Of a stretch of DNA of 64,000 nt, positions 55,228 through 64,000 are shown piece by piece. Source of the DNA: Batrachochytrium dendrobatidis JAM81 (lineage: Eukaryota > Chytridiomycota > Chytridiomycetes > Rhizophydiales); assembly GCF_000203795.2 (NCBI RefSeq), contig NW_006281100.1:112535-176534 (forward strand). Reading direction: 5' to 3'. The notes under the pieces are model-generated. The model did no database searches. It was not told the DNA's origin and saw only the letters and a list, made by a program, of their open reading frames with translations. Position numbers and translations under genes: made by a program. Positions within the stretch are counted from its first letter, which is position 1. Each line of letters starts with the position of its first letter.

Positions 55228-55440
55228 GCCGTGTTCATGTAAAATGAAACACTGGATAAGGGTGTTAAAATGCATAATAAACAGTTGGATTGTCATGAAA
55301 ACAACAGTTGTATTTCTGAGAATGTTGAACTAGAGCGCAAACGTATCTGATATTTTAGAATACAAGAACTTGTAATTTGACAAACCCAATATTGGTGATT
55401 GTACAATACATGACTAAACAATGTAAATAATTTTGATTCC
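55228..55440 (-). mobile_element. TIR element copy 9
   Basis: Starts gccgtgttcatgtaaaatga 35 bp after the XRN-like stop. The blocks gcataataaacag, gttgaactaga and ggtgattgtacaatacatgac match reversed copies 1 and 3. AATAAA lies inside. Confidence 0.5.
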
Positions 55441-55577
55441 AAAGTATAGTTTGTAAGATGGACACTTCAAGTATTTGTTTTTTATTAGAAATCAGACTGT
55501 TGATTACAAAATGATTTTAAATGAATTTGGAATAAAGTGAAAGTGAACAACTAAGCAATAGACTTTGGAGTGGCGTA

Positions 55578-56358
55578 TTGTCACTAACCATTACTCTAGT
55601 CATGTCTTTAGTGACTATTCAACTGCTTGAAGGAGTGACAGGCGGATTCATGCCTGCTCGTCTTAGACGCAAAGTCACCATTACTTTTAACCCAGCAGAC
55701 AATGTTGCCAAAGTAGAGCGATGTGTGGAAGATGAGCGAGCAACAAAGAGAAACCAGCTCATGTCTTATCAAAGCAAGCCAGAACTGTCCATGTATGTTA
55801 TGTATCTTGATGGGTGTACAGATGGTGACTGATTCCCTTGACTACCTCAGCAGGATGATGGAAGAACCGTCCAATTCACTCGAGTTTTATTTGAATCCTC
55901 TCACATCAAAGTTCCCACTTAGGTGACATATCTGAGCCTATTGTATGTTGGAATAAATGCTAATACTGTCATGTATGATAGTGATGCTGTCAAGTCTCTT
56001 GTGGATCAAACAGTGAATGCATTCAAGGAGCTTCCTATGGAAGAGCCCAAAGGAGGTTCAGATGTGTATCGTATGGATACTACCATCATAGTGGATGCTC
56101 CCAACTTCCAATGGAGAAACAGTTGAGTTGACTGCATCCAAACTCCTATATTTAACTCTGTTTATCCGCTTGCATGATCTAATCTTACTGCTGCAATCCC
56201 AATTCCTGTGCACTCCAGCTCCAAACCAGGGGTGCAGCTACGTTCCATCAAGTGTGATTCCCACTGACGATCAAAAGGCTGCGTTTACTCTTTTCGTAGA
56301 GCGTATCAACAAACTAGCCGACGAACATGCAGTTGTTGAAGGTGGTTTGACATGCTAA
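55578..56358 (+). pseudogene. unrecognised broken gene
   Basis: Coding-like blocks in changing frames, interrupted by stops: VTGGFMPARLRRKVTITFNP and MSYQSKPELSMYVMYLDG (55650-55810); DDGRTVQFTRVLFESSHIKV (about 55855-55915), which continues after an in-frame TAG into VTYLSLLYVGINANTVMYDS and MEEPKGGSDVYRMDTTIIVD; then SSVIPTDDQKAAFTLFVERI and NKLADEHAVVEGG. Composition is clearly protein-like, but three frames and several stops are needed and no GT-AG introns explain all breaks. I do not recognise the family. It is probably a decayed gene; a multi-exon gene with very short introns is less likely. Confidence 0.5.
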
Positions 56359-56937
56359 CGAGTCTAATGCCCATTTCCTAGTTGGCATCTTGTTTCAATC
56401 CAGTGTTTTGGCTCTACTGAATCAACAGAAATGAACTATTATGAGTGTGATACCAGATTGATTTGATTACAATGTTTGAACTGCTCCAAGTGATATCAAT
56501 AGTAGTTTTATGTCGCAAGACACGTTCATCTTGCAATCATTGATTGGTTCGACTAGTTTGGATAGAAGCGAATGCTTAATAGATTACAATTGCTGCTTAT
56601 GTGATCACGACACAGCACAATAAAATCAAGTTGATTCATTCTATTCGTACTAAAAGCAACTCCAATCACCAAGCAAACAGGTATCTAATTTCCACTATCT
56701 TCTGACTGCATCGTTGGCTAGATTGTTGATCAGATGGTGTATTGCTTTGCTGGCTTCTACAGCCTCGCTTGACCGTTTCTTGAATCTTCAACCGTAATCA
56801 AATAAGCCCATCATGTTTTGTTGGATATATGTCCGATATCAAGGCGGTTAGCTTGCTATAGGTTAATATCATTTGGGTGTGGATATCCTTTCATTGAAAT
56901 CATACCCCTAGTGTTCTAGATTTATCCGTTATGCGAG
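56359..56937. other. intergenic, gene-free
   Basis: No frame with coding character recognised. No TIR element. Confidence 0.45.
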
Positions 56938-57300
56938 GTGTATCTTCAAATAACACCAAAAAGCTGTAAATGCCAAAATTCTACCGAGCCATTTATCAGC
57001 TGCGAAAAAACGGTATTGCTTATGCGAATCGGTCTGTACACAGCCTTTCTTGGTATGCCGACCGTACAATTGGGAGCAAGCATCTCGTTTTTGCAGACTT
57101 TTTCGTCCCCGCTTGTATATTTGTTGTAGATTTCAGCTCGTTGGGTGATTTTGTTCCACTTCTTGCTTCCGTATCGACAGTTTACAGCCATCACATTAAA
57201 CCATAAAATGTACTCGAATAGTATTTTTTAGGTCATTTTCTTGCGATTACGTTCCTGTCTGTTGGAATCGCACATATTACCAATTACTCATCATCAAAGC
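56938..57300 (+). other. possible 5' exons of the following membrane-protein gene
   Basis: One frame reads LLMRIGLYTAFLGMPTVQLG and FLQTFSSPLVYLL, then meets a TAG and continues in the same frame as ISARWVILFHFLLPYRQFTA. Another block, FLAITFLSVGIAHI, lies at about 57237-57280. These are membrane-helix-like, but I could not find splice sites that join them, so this may be decayed sequence or a polymorphic stop. Confidence 0.35.
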
Positions 57301-57339
57301 CTTTAAATGCCTCTTACTGAAAAAAATACTTCACTTCAG

Positions 57340-59080
57340 GTGTTTGTTGTCTATCTGATGGTTCACTCTCGATGTGCTCTTACAACATACATGGTGATCA
57401 AGGTACGAAACCATAATTTACCGTTTTATTCACGTAATATAGCTTGTATTCATCTTGCAGTCACTTTATTTTGAAATAATCAATGATTAAATATCTATTG
57501 TGCCTTTCTACTACAAGTGAACCAAATGATTCGTTCAATACACAACACCCATCATGAAATCAAACTATAGTCTTGATCCGAGATTATTTCATTCTCCACT
57601 TTCTACATAGCCATACATTGTGCAATGACCAGATTCATCCACTGCACCCCAGGTATTGGGTTTGACTGTTTTCAATCAAACTCCTGTATCCTAAAATGTT
57701 TTGAATCTGTTCTAGTTTAAACCCCAAAGATTGCAGTCTCAGTAATGCAGCAGTTGCTTCTATTACAGTCACCCAATGTCATCATGCTTGTTTTGGATGA
57801 GAGGAGCATTGGGGACTGAACCAATATAGAATGGGATTTATCGAAACATGTAAACATTTATTCAGTCTATTATTTCATTCTACGTGAATACGATTAAACT
57901 CTTATATCATTTCCTGTCCGAGAAAATCCATTGATTGGCTGAAACCTGTGAAAAGCAATTTTTAGTATGCCAACTAAAATCAATATTTGATCAATTAGGG
58001 AATTAAATGGGCCTATCGAAGTAATCTTTCATTTGTATTTCTCATATCTCTCATATTTGGATCCATTCAAGCGTTTTTACAAGCCACGTTTTTCAATCAG
58101 ATGTCTTTAAATTGCAGCGTTCATATACGACTGATCTACGCAACATGGATAATTTGTACATTACTTCTCAACTCAGTTCTGTACTATCGTGCCTGGTGTA
58201 TCTCTAGCACAAAACCAAAATCACAAATCATTATATCAGTCTTGATGACTATTGGACATCTGGCATGTCTATGCAATGATGCTGATTATTCTTTTACTAG
58301 TGTTTTTGAACATCCTAAATACGGGTAAGTTGTTGATTTTAGTCATGACAACTTGCTGATGATGTCTCATGTCTTCCTTTATTTTGGTATACACAGATGC
58401 ATGATTACCCCTGGGTGGCCACGAACTCTTTATGGATCTTTTGCGACGCTAAATGATACTGTTCATGTAGGCTAATTTTGAAATCAAATTGTATTTCTGG
58501 ATCCATTCGTGTATTTTATACGCAAGCAATAACACTCCAATACTGTTTAAATCATATCTAGGCCTACTACTTTTGCGCTCCACTTTTTAAAGCAACCAAA
58601 AACAGCGCAGTCGTTAGTCGCTCAACAGCAGGCTACATTCGCATGATCACAAAGTCCATCATCTGTTTGGCTATTTGCACAGTTTCCAACATGTATGTCA
58701 TTTGATTGTGTTGCTCTGATATCTTGTGCAGTTTAAACACATTTAACACATGCATTTCATTACAAAAAAATAGTGCGTTTGCCATTCTTATTACGATTGG
58801 ACAAGAAGTCAAGTCCATGATATTTTTGGACATTGCATTTTTGTGTCAGATTCTATGTGCCTGTGAGATTCAATTCAACACACATAGAGAGACAGACAGA
58901 GCTTTGTTGGGGTCGTTTATGATGAAGAATAGCCCACTTGATCGGCTAAAACGTACACCGCACGATATACCTAGTATCGAAGATGATACGACGCGATGTC
59001 ATGAATCCATCGGCGGGATACCTCGCATTTTAATTTGCAAAGATAGGCTTGATCGTATTGACTCTACTATTAGAGTTTAA
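57340..59080 (+). CDS. multi-pass membrane protein (5' end unresolved)
   Basis: Exons 57340-57402, 57999-58324, 58397-58466, 58562-58692 and 58774-59080, about 299 codons in continuous frame. Hydrophobic segments include VFVVYLMVHSRCALTTYMVI, LSFVFLISLIFGSIQAFLQA, IYATWIICTLLLNSVLYYRA, IIISVLMTIGHLACL, MITKSIICLAICTVSNI and MIFLDIAFLCQILCA, so about six to seven helices, then a polar cytosolic tail (DRLKRTPHDIPSIEDDTT). The arrangement suggests a seven-helix protein, but no receptor motif is recognised. The first intron (57403-57998, 596 nt) is mostly a TIR element. Upstream exons are uncertain. Confidence 0.6.
57421..57893 (+). mobile_element. TIR element copy 5, inside an intron
   Basis: Left ttattcacgtaatatagc, right tacgtgaatacg, interior cacaacacccatcat, tgtgcaatgaccag and ctcagtaatgcagcagttg as in copy 1. 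It fills most of the intron between the exons ending 57402 and starting 57999. Confidence 0.55.
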
Positions 59081-59482
59081 GTCGAATGTTTTATATTTCA
59101 CTGCTCTACCAAATCCAATCCAATAACATCAGTATAAAATGTGTGAAGCATTTCCAACTCTAATAGTCATACAAACGGATCATCATGATGAGTTTTACAC
59201 AATAAAGAGATTGATCAGTAATGTTAATACAAGATTACATGCGTGCCAAACAGTCTGAATCTAAACAAATATAAAGACAGATTCGATATATCTGAATGGA
59301 TTCAAGACTTTAAACAAATTCAATCCGCCTGATTTTGTTGGACAACTTTAGGCTCGAGTGTCAACCCAGTCGGTCGGTTGCTTTCCTTGTTGAATGTGAA
59401 TTATCGCATTCAAGCGAATTCAATTGGGAAAATCAGCAACCGTATTGCCACCATCAGTAGTGAGAGCAACATTGGATTCACT
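59081..59482. promoter_or_regulatory. intergenic / promoter of UBP8-like gene
   Basis: 400 bp without a gene. The open frame extends 105 bp upstream of the ATG at 59483 only through a TTG. No clear TATA box near the start. Confidence 0.35.
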
Positions 59483-62353
59483 ATGGCTAGTCCAAAAACA
59501 TCGTCTACTTCTCATAGCACTACTTTTGCTATCATGCCTTTTGGCATTCACAGGACTATTCACGACATGGAGCATCATGGATGCAAACATCTGGCCGAGT
59601 TGAAGGCATCTACGCAGAGCAATGCTGGTCTTGGACATGCCAGCAACACTCCCAACAAAAGGAATTCATTTCTCTCTCCAGAGTCTGCAACTCTCTCTGC
59701 TGCTGCTGCTGCTTTGTTCGAGTCTTACGCTTCATGTGTGCGGTATTCACTCACCTATAGAAACCGATTTCAAATGCACATCTACAAAAAAGGCCGAGAG
59801 TTCAAATATTTGACTGCCGTTGATGATGATGAGATCGCTGCTAGTAAAACCTGTCCTGTCAAGTCTGAGAAACACTCTACCATGTCTACTGCTGCAAGAT
59901 CTACTACTGCCGCTGTGTCGGATACTGGCATCGCTGATTCACTCTCTCGTCCTACTGATGGTTCCAATGTTCATGCTGCTACTCAAGATACACTAACACC
60001 TGGCAATGCCAAGAAAAGGAAACGAAATGTTGCCTCGGTTGGTATTGATCGTATTGTGTCTGTTGCTGACAAGGTATTGTTGTATTATTTCTGAATTCGT
60101 GTCAATACAGATTCATCCATCTTGATAAAACTAGCATGCCAAATGATATGGAATATACTCTTGTCTTTATACAACTAACCAATGCTATTGTGTGCAATAC
60201 ATATCTTGGGATTCGTTCATGGTTTAAACCCTTCAATATTAGCTTCCTACCCCTTCTTGTTGCTCATGCGATGAATTCATGTCGTCTTCACGAATTCATG
60301 CGTGTTTGCAATGCGTCTTTCTCGGATGCTGGCAAGAATCTCATATCCATAAACATTTAAAAGAAAAGGCCCATATGTTTGGTAACCAATACTTGTTTTT
60401 TGTTGATCTTGTGGGTCCTACTGTTTGGTCATTTTACTTACAGTCCAATGACGCTGATGTCATGCTGTTAGCCATGGATTTTATACATTGCACCGTATAT
60501 TGTAGAAAATGCAACGACTATGTATATGATTTGGATATTGAACGTATCCTACATGCTGAGCAGGCTCGTATCAATATGATCATCTCTCGCATCAAGGGTG
60601 AGTTTTATACACCCATGACGTTTATCCTATCGATCAAGTTACAGAGCTATTCTTGTTGCAATACACTTTTTTGCTTACAGTCAATATGGACTCTATCTAG
60701 AACCAAACAAATGTCGCATTTTTCATCAGCCATGGACTCCAACTCTCACAGAAATACAACAGATTCAAGAATTTTCCACTCTACAAAAATGTGCAGGTAA
60801 GGTTTACTAAATATTTTCATACCAATTTCTGGATTTGGAATCATTCATTTTGTTTATACGAGTTGTAGGACTACGAGGACTGAGAAATATGGGCTCAACA
60901 TGTTTTATGAATACAATTCTGCAAACATTTATTCATAATCCGTTGCTGAGGGCACATTTTTTGAGTGACAAACATGATCGACGATTTTGTCCTCGAAAAA
61001 GTCAGCCATGTCTTTCCTGTGAGATGGATGATTTGTTTTGCCAAGTAAGTTGTCTGACACGTTTTATAATTGAGCATTATCGAGTTTTTATACATTTACA
61101 CTCTGCTTATTGTATCGTGGTTTGTGTAGTTTTATAATGGAAAAACAACTCCTTATGGTCCATCGTCGTTTTTATATGCCATGTGGATGTCACAAAAGCA
61201 TCTTGCTGGATACCAGCAACAAGATGCCCATGAATTTTTTATTTCGGTTTTGAATGAGATCCATAATAGTTGCTCTGGTGAGTTGCAGTACTTGACTGAA
61301 TACAAGAATACTGCATGCAGATTGATTCACTACATTACCAATATATAACATTTTATTTTACAAACAATACATAACATAGGTCAACATTCCCACGCCCACA
61401 GCTCAGCTCACCAATGTCAATGTGTCATTCATCAAGTTTTTGGAGGTCTATTGCAATCAGATGTCACTTGTCAAAAGTGCGGCAACGTAACAACTGTATG
61501 GGATCCTATTCTTGACATTTCTCTCGATATTAAATCAAACACGAAATTGAGTGGACCTAAAAAGGCAAATCTTGGTACCAAAAAGAATTCATTTCCAGAT
61601 ACAAACGAACACCGCAGCAAAATAGCTGAACCCTACTCTCTTCTCCAGTGTCTTGAAGGCTTTACAATTCCAGAGCGTCTTGGTCCCAACCAATATACAT
61701 GTGCATCATGCGCTAATACTCACCAGGAGGCTACGAAACAGCTTTCCATGAAACATTTGCCTCCAGTGCTAGCTATCCAACTGAAACGGTTTGAACATAC
61801 AGCTACAGCAAGTACCAAGATTGATACGTTTGTTCGAGTACCGTCTGAGTTGGATATGACTCCACATACAACACGGGCTGTCAAGCTTCGAGCAAAACTA
61901 AAAAATAGCCGAAAGGATTCCACTACTGCTCGACGTGTATCACTTCGAGGAACTGCTGGATTCGATACTCTCACTGATGGAAATCCTACCTACAAATACT
62001 CGCTTTTTGCCATTGTAAACCACGAGGGTAAAATTGATACTGGACACTACAAAGCATATGCTAAATGCCGAGATCAGTGGTTTATGTTTGATGATCATAC
62101 GGTCACCATGACGACGCAAAGGGTTGCATTGGAAAGTAACGGATACATGTGCTTCTATATCCGAGATAACGCTGAATATGCGCCATCAACGATAACAGAT
62201 GTGATAGAAATGAGTCAAGGGCAGCGAGTCGTTGAGCGTAAAGAAATCAAAAGCCCCAGCGGTGGGGTAAAGGTGAAAACACCCAGCAAGCCTAAACAAA
62301 AACAAATTATAATTGAAGAAGAGGTGGAAGAAGGAGAGGTTCGTATGAGCTGA
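59483..62353 (+). CDS. UBP8: SAGA deubiquitinase UBP8/USP22
   Basis: Exons 59483-60073, 60243-60381, 60472-60597, 60701-60796, 60869-61044, 61130-61277 and 61380-62353, giving 749 residues. A long Ser/Thr-rich N-terminus includes GCKHLAEL. The zinc-finger UBP spans about residues 198-285: [46 protein letters not shown]. The USP catalytic domain has the Cys box [20 protein letters not shown] (Cys about 329), [39 protein letters not shown], the zinc Cys pair YTCASCAN and the His box [19 protein letters not shown]. This order is that of Ubp8/USP22, which removes ubiquitin from histone H2B within SAGA. A Lys/Glu-rich C-terminal tail is additional. Confidence 0.94.
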
Positions 62354-62530
62354 ATGGATTTCAAGTCTCCTCTTTTGCTCTAGTCTGATCGACTCGTCAG
62401 TGCGATTGTTTTTTAATCCGTTTTGAAATACAAGTTTTTTTGAATTTAGTTTTGATTACTGGAACGAGTGAGGTGTTTATAGTCTCAAACTACCAATGTT
62501 GAGATGAAAGTTTTTCAAAACACGATTTTA

Positions 62531-63985
62531 TTAACGGGATGAAAATAATGCGTCAATGGTGCTGGTGAGCATACAGTACCGAGGATCAACTTTGTTTAAA
62601 TTACCATAGCCAAGCATGGACAATCCGCACAGTCCAAACAGAGTATGGAAAACATCGGGATTGTCTCCAGGTCGGTCAGCGATCCCACCCTCCTCATCCT
62701 ACCAAAAGTATCCCAAATACAGCTGGTGAATGCCAAATATCAACAATGGATCAGCATAACCCAACCTTGTTTCACTTACCTGAGAACTCAAAATAAACTC
62801 GACGAGTTTATCAGCATTGATCCAATGAATCCGATCAAGAATTGCAAGCGAAGACAACACCCACCACGAGTAGCAAACATCTTCAAGCTTTTCTGGTCTT
62901 CCATTTAGTCCACCACATTTTAGTTGTCGCTCAGCAAGCCACCATCCTAGTTTATCTCTATCTACCAAATGTAGCGCATCCAAAATTGCAAGCGCACCGA
63001 CACTACAGAATACTACACATATCATCAGTCATACAAGACACTATCTCAAAGCAGCTGTTCCAAACTCGGATTCAACTCAGTAAATGGAAAAAATAATCTG
63101 CTCACTTTGTCCTGCATGGGATTCTGCTCCTGGAACACTACCAAATCCACCATCGAAATTTTGGCATGCGCTGAGATATTCTATGGCTTTTTTTGTGTCC
63201 ACCATATCAAGCTGCTTCAAGATTGACAAGCATGAAATCGCGCAATAAATAAATCTCGTATCGACTTCTCCCCAGGCATCACCAGAGAATGATCCATCTG
63301 GAAGCTGTAAAGATTGAATATCTACCATATTAAACGATTGGATAAGAGTATGCATCAGCCACTTGGATTTAGATAGGGCGGATGGTACAGATTCAGCATA
63401 GATATCAAACACGTTGAATTACATTTGCAAGTTGTAAGCGTATCTACTTTGTCAAGAGCGTCAAATGTTGCTAGAATCTGAATAGCACTAAGAGTGAAAA
63501 GCAAGTGAGGATCATGTCCTGGATGTCCGCCATATCCACCATTGCTATGACGGCACTCGAGTACTTGAGAAATCACTTGGTTTTTGTCCAGTGCATCCAT
63601 TTCCCCAAGTATAGCCAATGCAGTCGTTCCCCAGTATATTCCTGAATATAAACTGTCATTCAATGCTATAAAGTAGCAACTAATAAAATGTGATGGCTTG
63701 GAAATCAATGGTAGTTACCATTCAAACGCAAGTGACTGGTGAGCCAGTATTCCAGACTATCCCGTTTCTAATCGAATATAATCCAGCAAGTCAAAACCAT
63801 ATCCATAATAGTCATTTACAAATCTATTCACCAGTGTCGGCTCATGTTTTACACATGCTCACGACATTCAAGTGGTTCTTCAGTAAAATCTAGCTGATAG
63901 CAATAAATGCAATACTGCTTGCCTTGTCTAGACCAACAATATACTTGACATGAGCATCTTTCAGTAAAGTTTTGGTATGATCCAT
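62531..63985 (-). CDS. BET2: Rab geranylgeranyltransferase beta subunit
   Basis: Exons read leftwards: 63985-63923, 63767-63719, 63641-63448, 63361-63106, 63012-62780 and 62698-62531, giving 320 residues. Prenyltransferase repeats are clear: [89 protein letters not shown] and [20 protein letters not shown]. Zinc ligands are the Asp and Cys of the LEDVCYSWW segment and the His of FHTLFG. It adds two geranylgeranyl groups to Rab GTPases presented by the escort protein. Intron 1 needs a GC donor (AAG/GCAAGC, 63922-63921). The exon 3/4 junction (63448/63361) is the least sure. It converges with UBP8. Confidence 0.92.
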
Positions 63986-64000
63986 TTGGTGTAATCAGCA

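Noticed and set aside
63709..63893. Plus-strand frame at 63690-63893
   Set aside because: Opposite strand of RabGGT-beta exon 2 and intron 1.
1..64000. tRNA or rRNA genes
   Set aside because: No clover-leaf with A/B boxes or conserved rRNA stretches was recognised on reading; a covariance search could still find one.

Overview
This 64-kb window is nuclear DNA of a zoosporic (chytrid) fungus, most probably Batrachochytrium or a close relative in the Rhizophydiales. The genes have short spliceosomal introns of about 60-180 nt. There is a fungalysin-type M36 metalloprotease and an enkurin-domain (flagellar) gene. Two families of short secreted proteins have signal peptides of the type described as lineage-specific in the amphibian-infecting chytrids. 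I cannot separate B. dendrobatidis from B. salamandrivorans by eye. A 100-N assembly gap lies at 23841-23940.

The layout is strongly two-part. From 1 to about 28.4 kb the DNA is gene-poor and repeat-rich. It carries family I secreted proteins (1-522 partial, 15546-16175, 27031-27678, all on the minus strand, sharing promoters with a telomere-like box). It also carries family II secreted coiled-coil proteins (11986-12600 and 14173-14778, a 1.5-kb tandem duplication, plus 19700-20428, sharing a palindromic promoter element). The same part holds the M36 protease (1561-3629), a 55-residue cysteine-rich secreted peptide (21967-22134), a truncated DUF4246 gene and a ruined Ty1/copia element (about 22.7-26.1 kb). 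A small island at 5.3-10 kb has ordinary genes: an ankyrin protein, a YAR1-like protein and a SEC22A/C-like longin protein.

From 28.4 kb to the end the window is dense with conserved cellular genes: DUF1294 protein, enkurin-domain protein, VPS35 (retromer), YSC84/SH3YL1, UBE2G2/UBC7, an LRR-RhoGEF, two tandem SCAMPs, a Nudix CoA-diphosphatase, DPH1, ISY1, a divergent XRN-type exonuclease with a repeat tail, a multi-pass membrane protein, UBP8/USP22 and Rab geranylgeranyltransferase beta. Many of these act in membrane traffic (VPS35, YSC84, SCAMPs, SEC22-like, RabGGT-beta) or ubiquitin/RNA processing, but nothing suggests an operon-like unit.

A terminal-inverted-repeat element of about 400-500 bp is scattered through both halves (nine copies recognised). 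It often sits directly behind stop codons, once in an intron and once just upstream of a start codon. The most interesting signals are: (i) tandem SUMO-interacting-motif-like cores in a secreted protein; (ii) a duplicated secreted gene in which promoter, signal peptide and 3' flank are almost identical while the mature protein has diverged sharply; (iii) two different shared promoter elements marking the two secreted families; and (iv) the TIR element supplying gene ends. Exon coordinates below were worked out by hand from splice consensus, frame continuity and family similarity.
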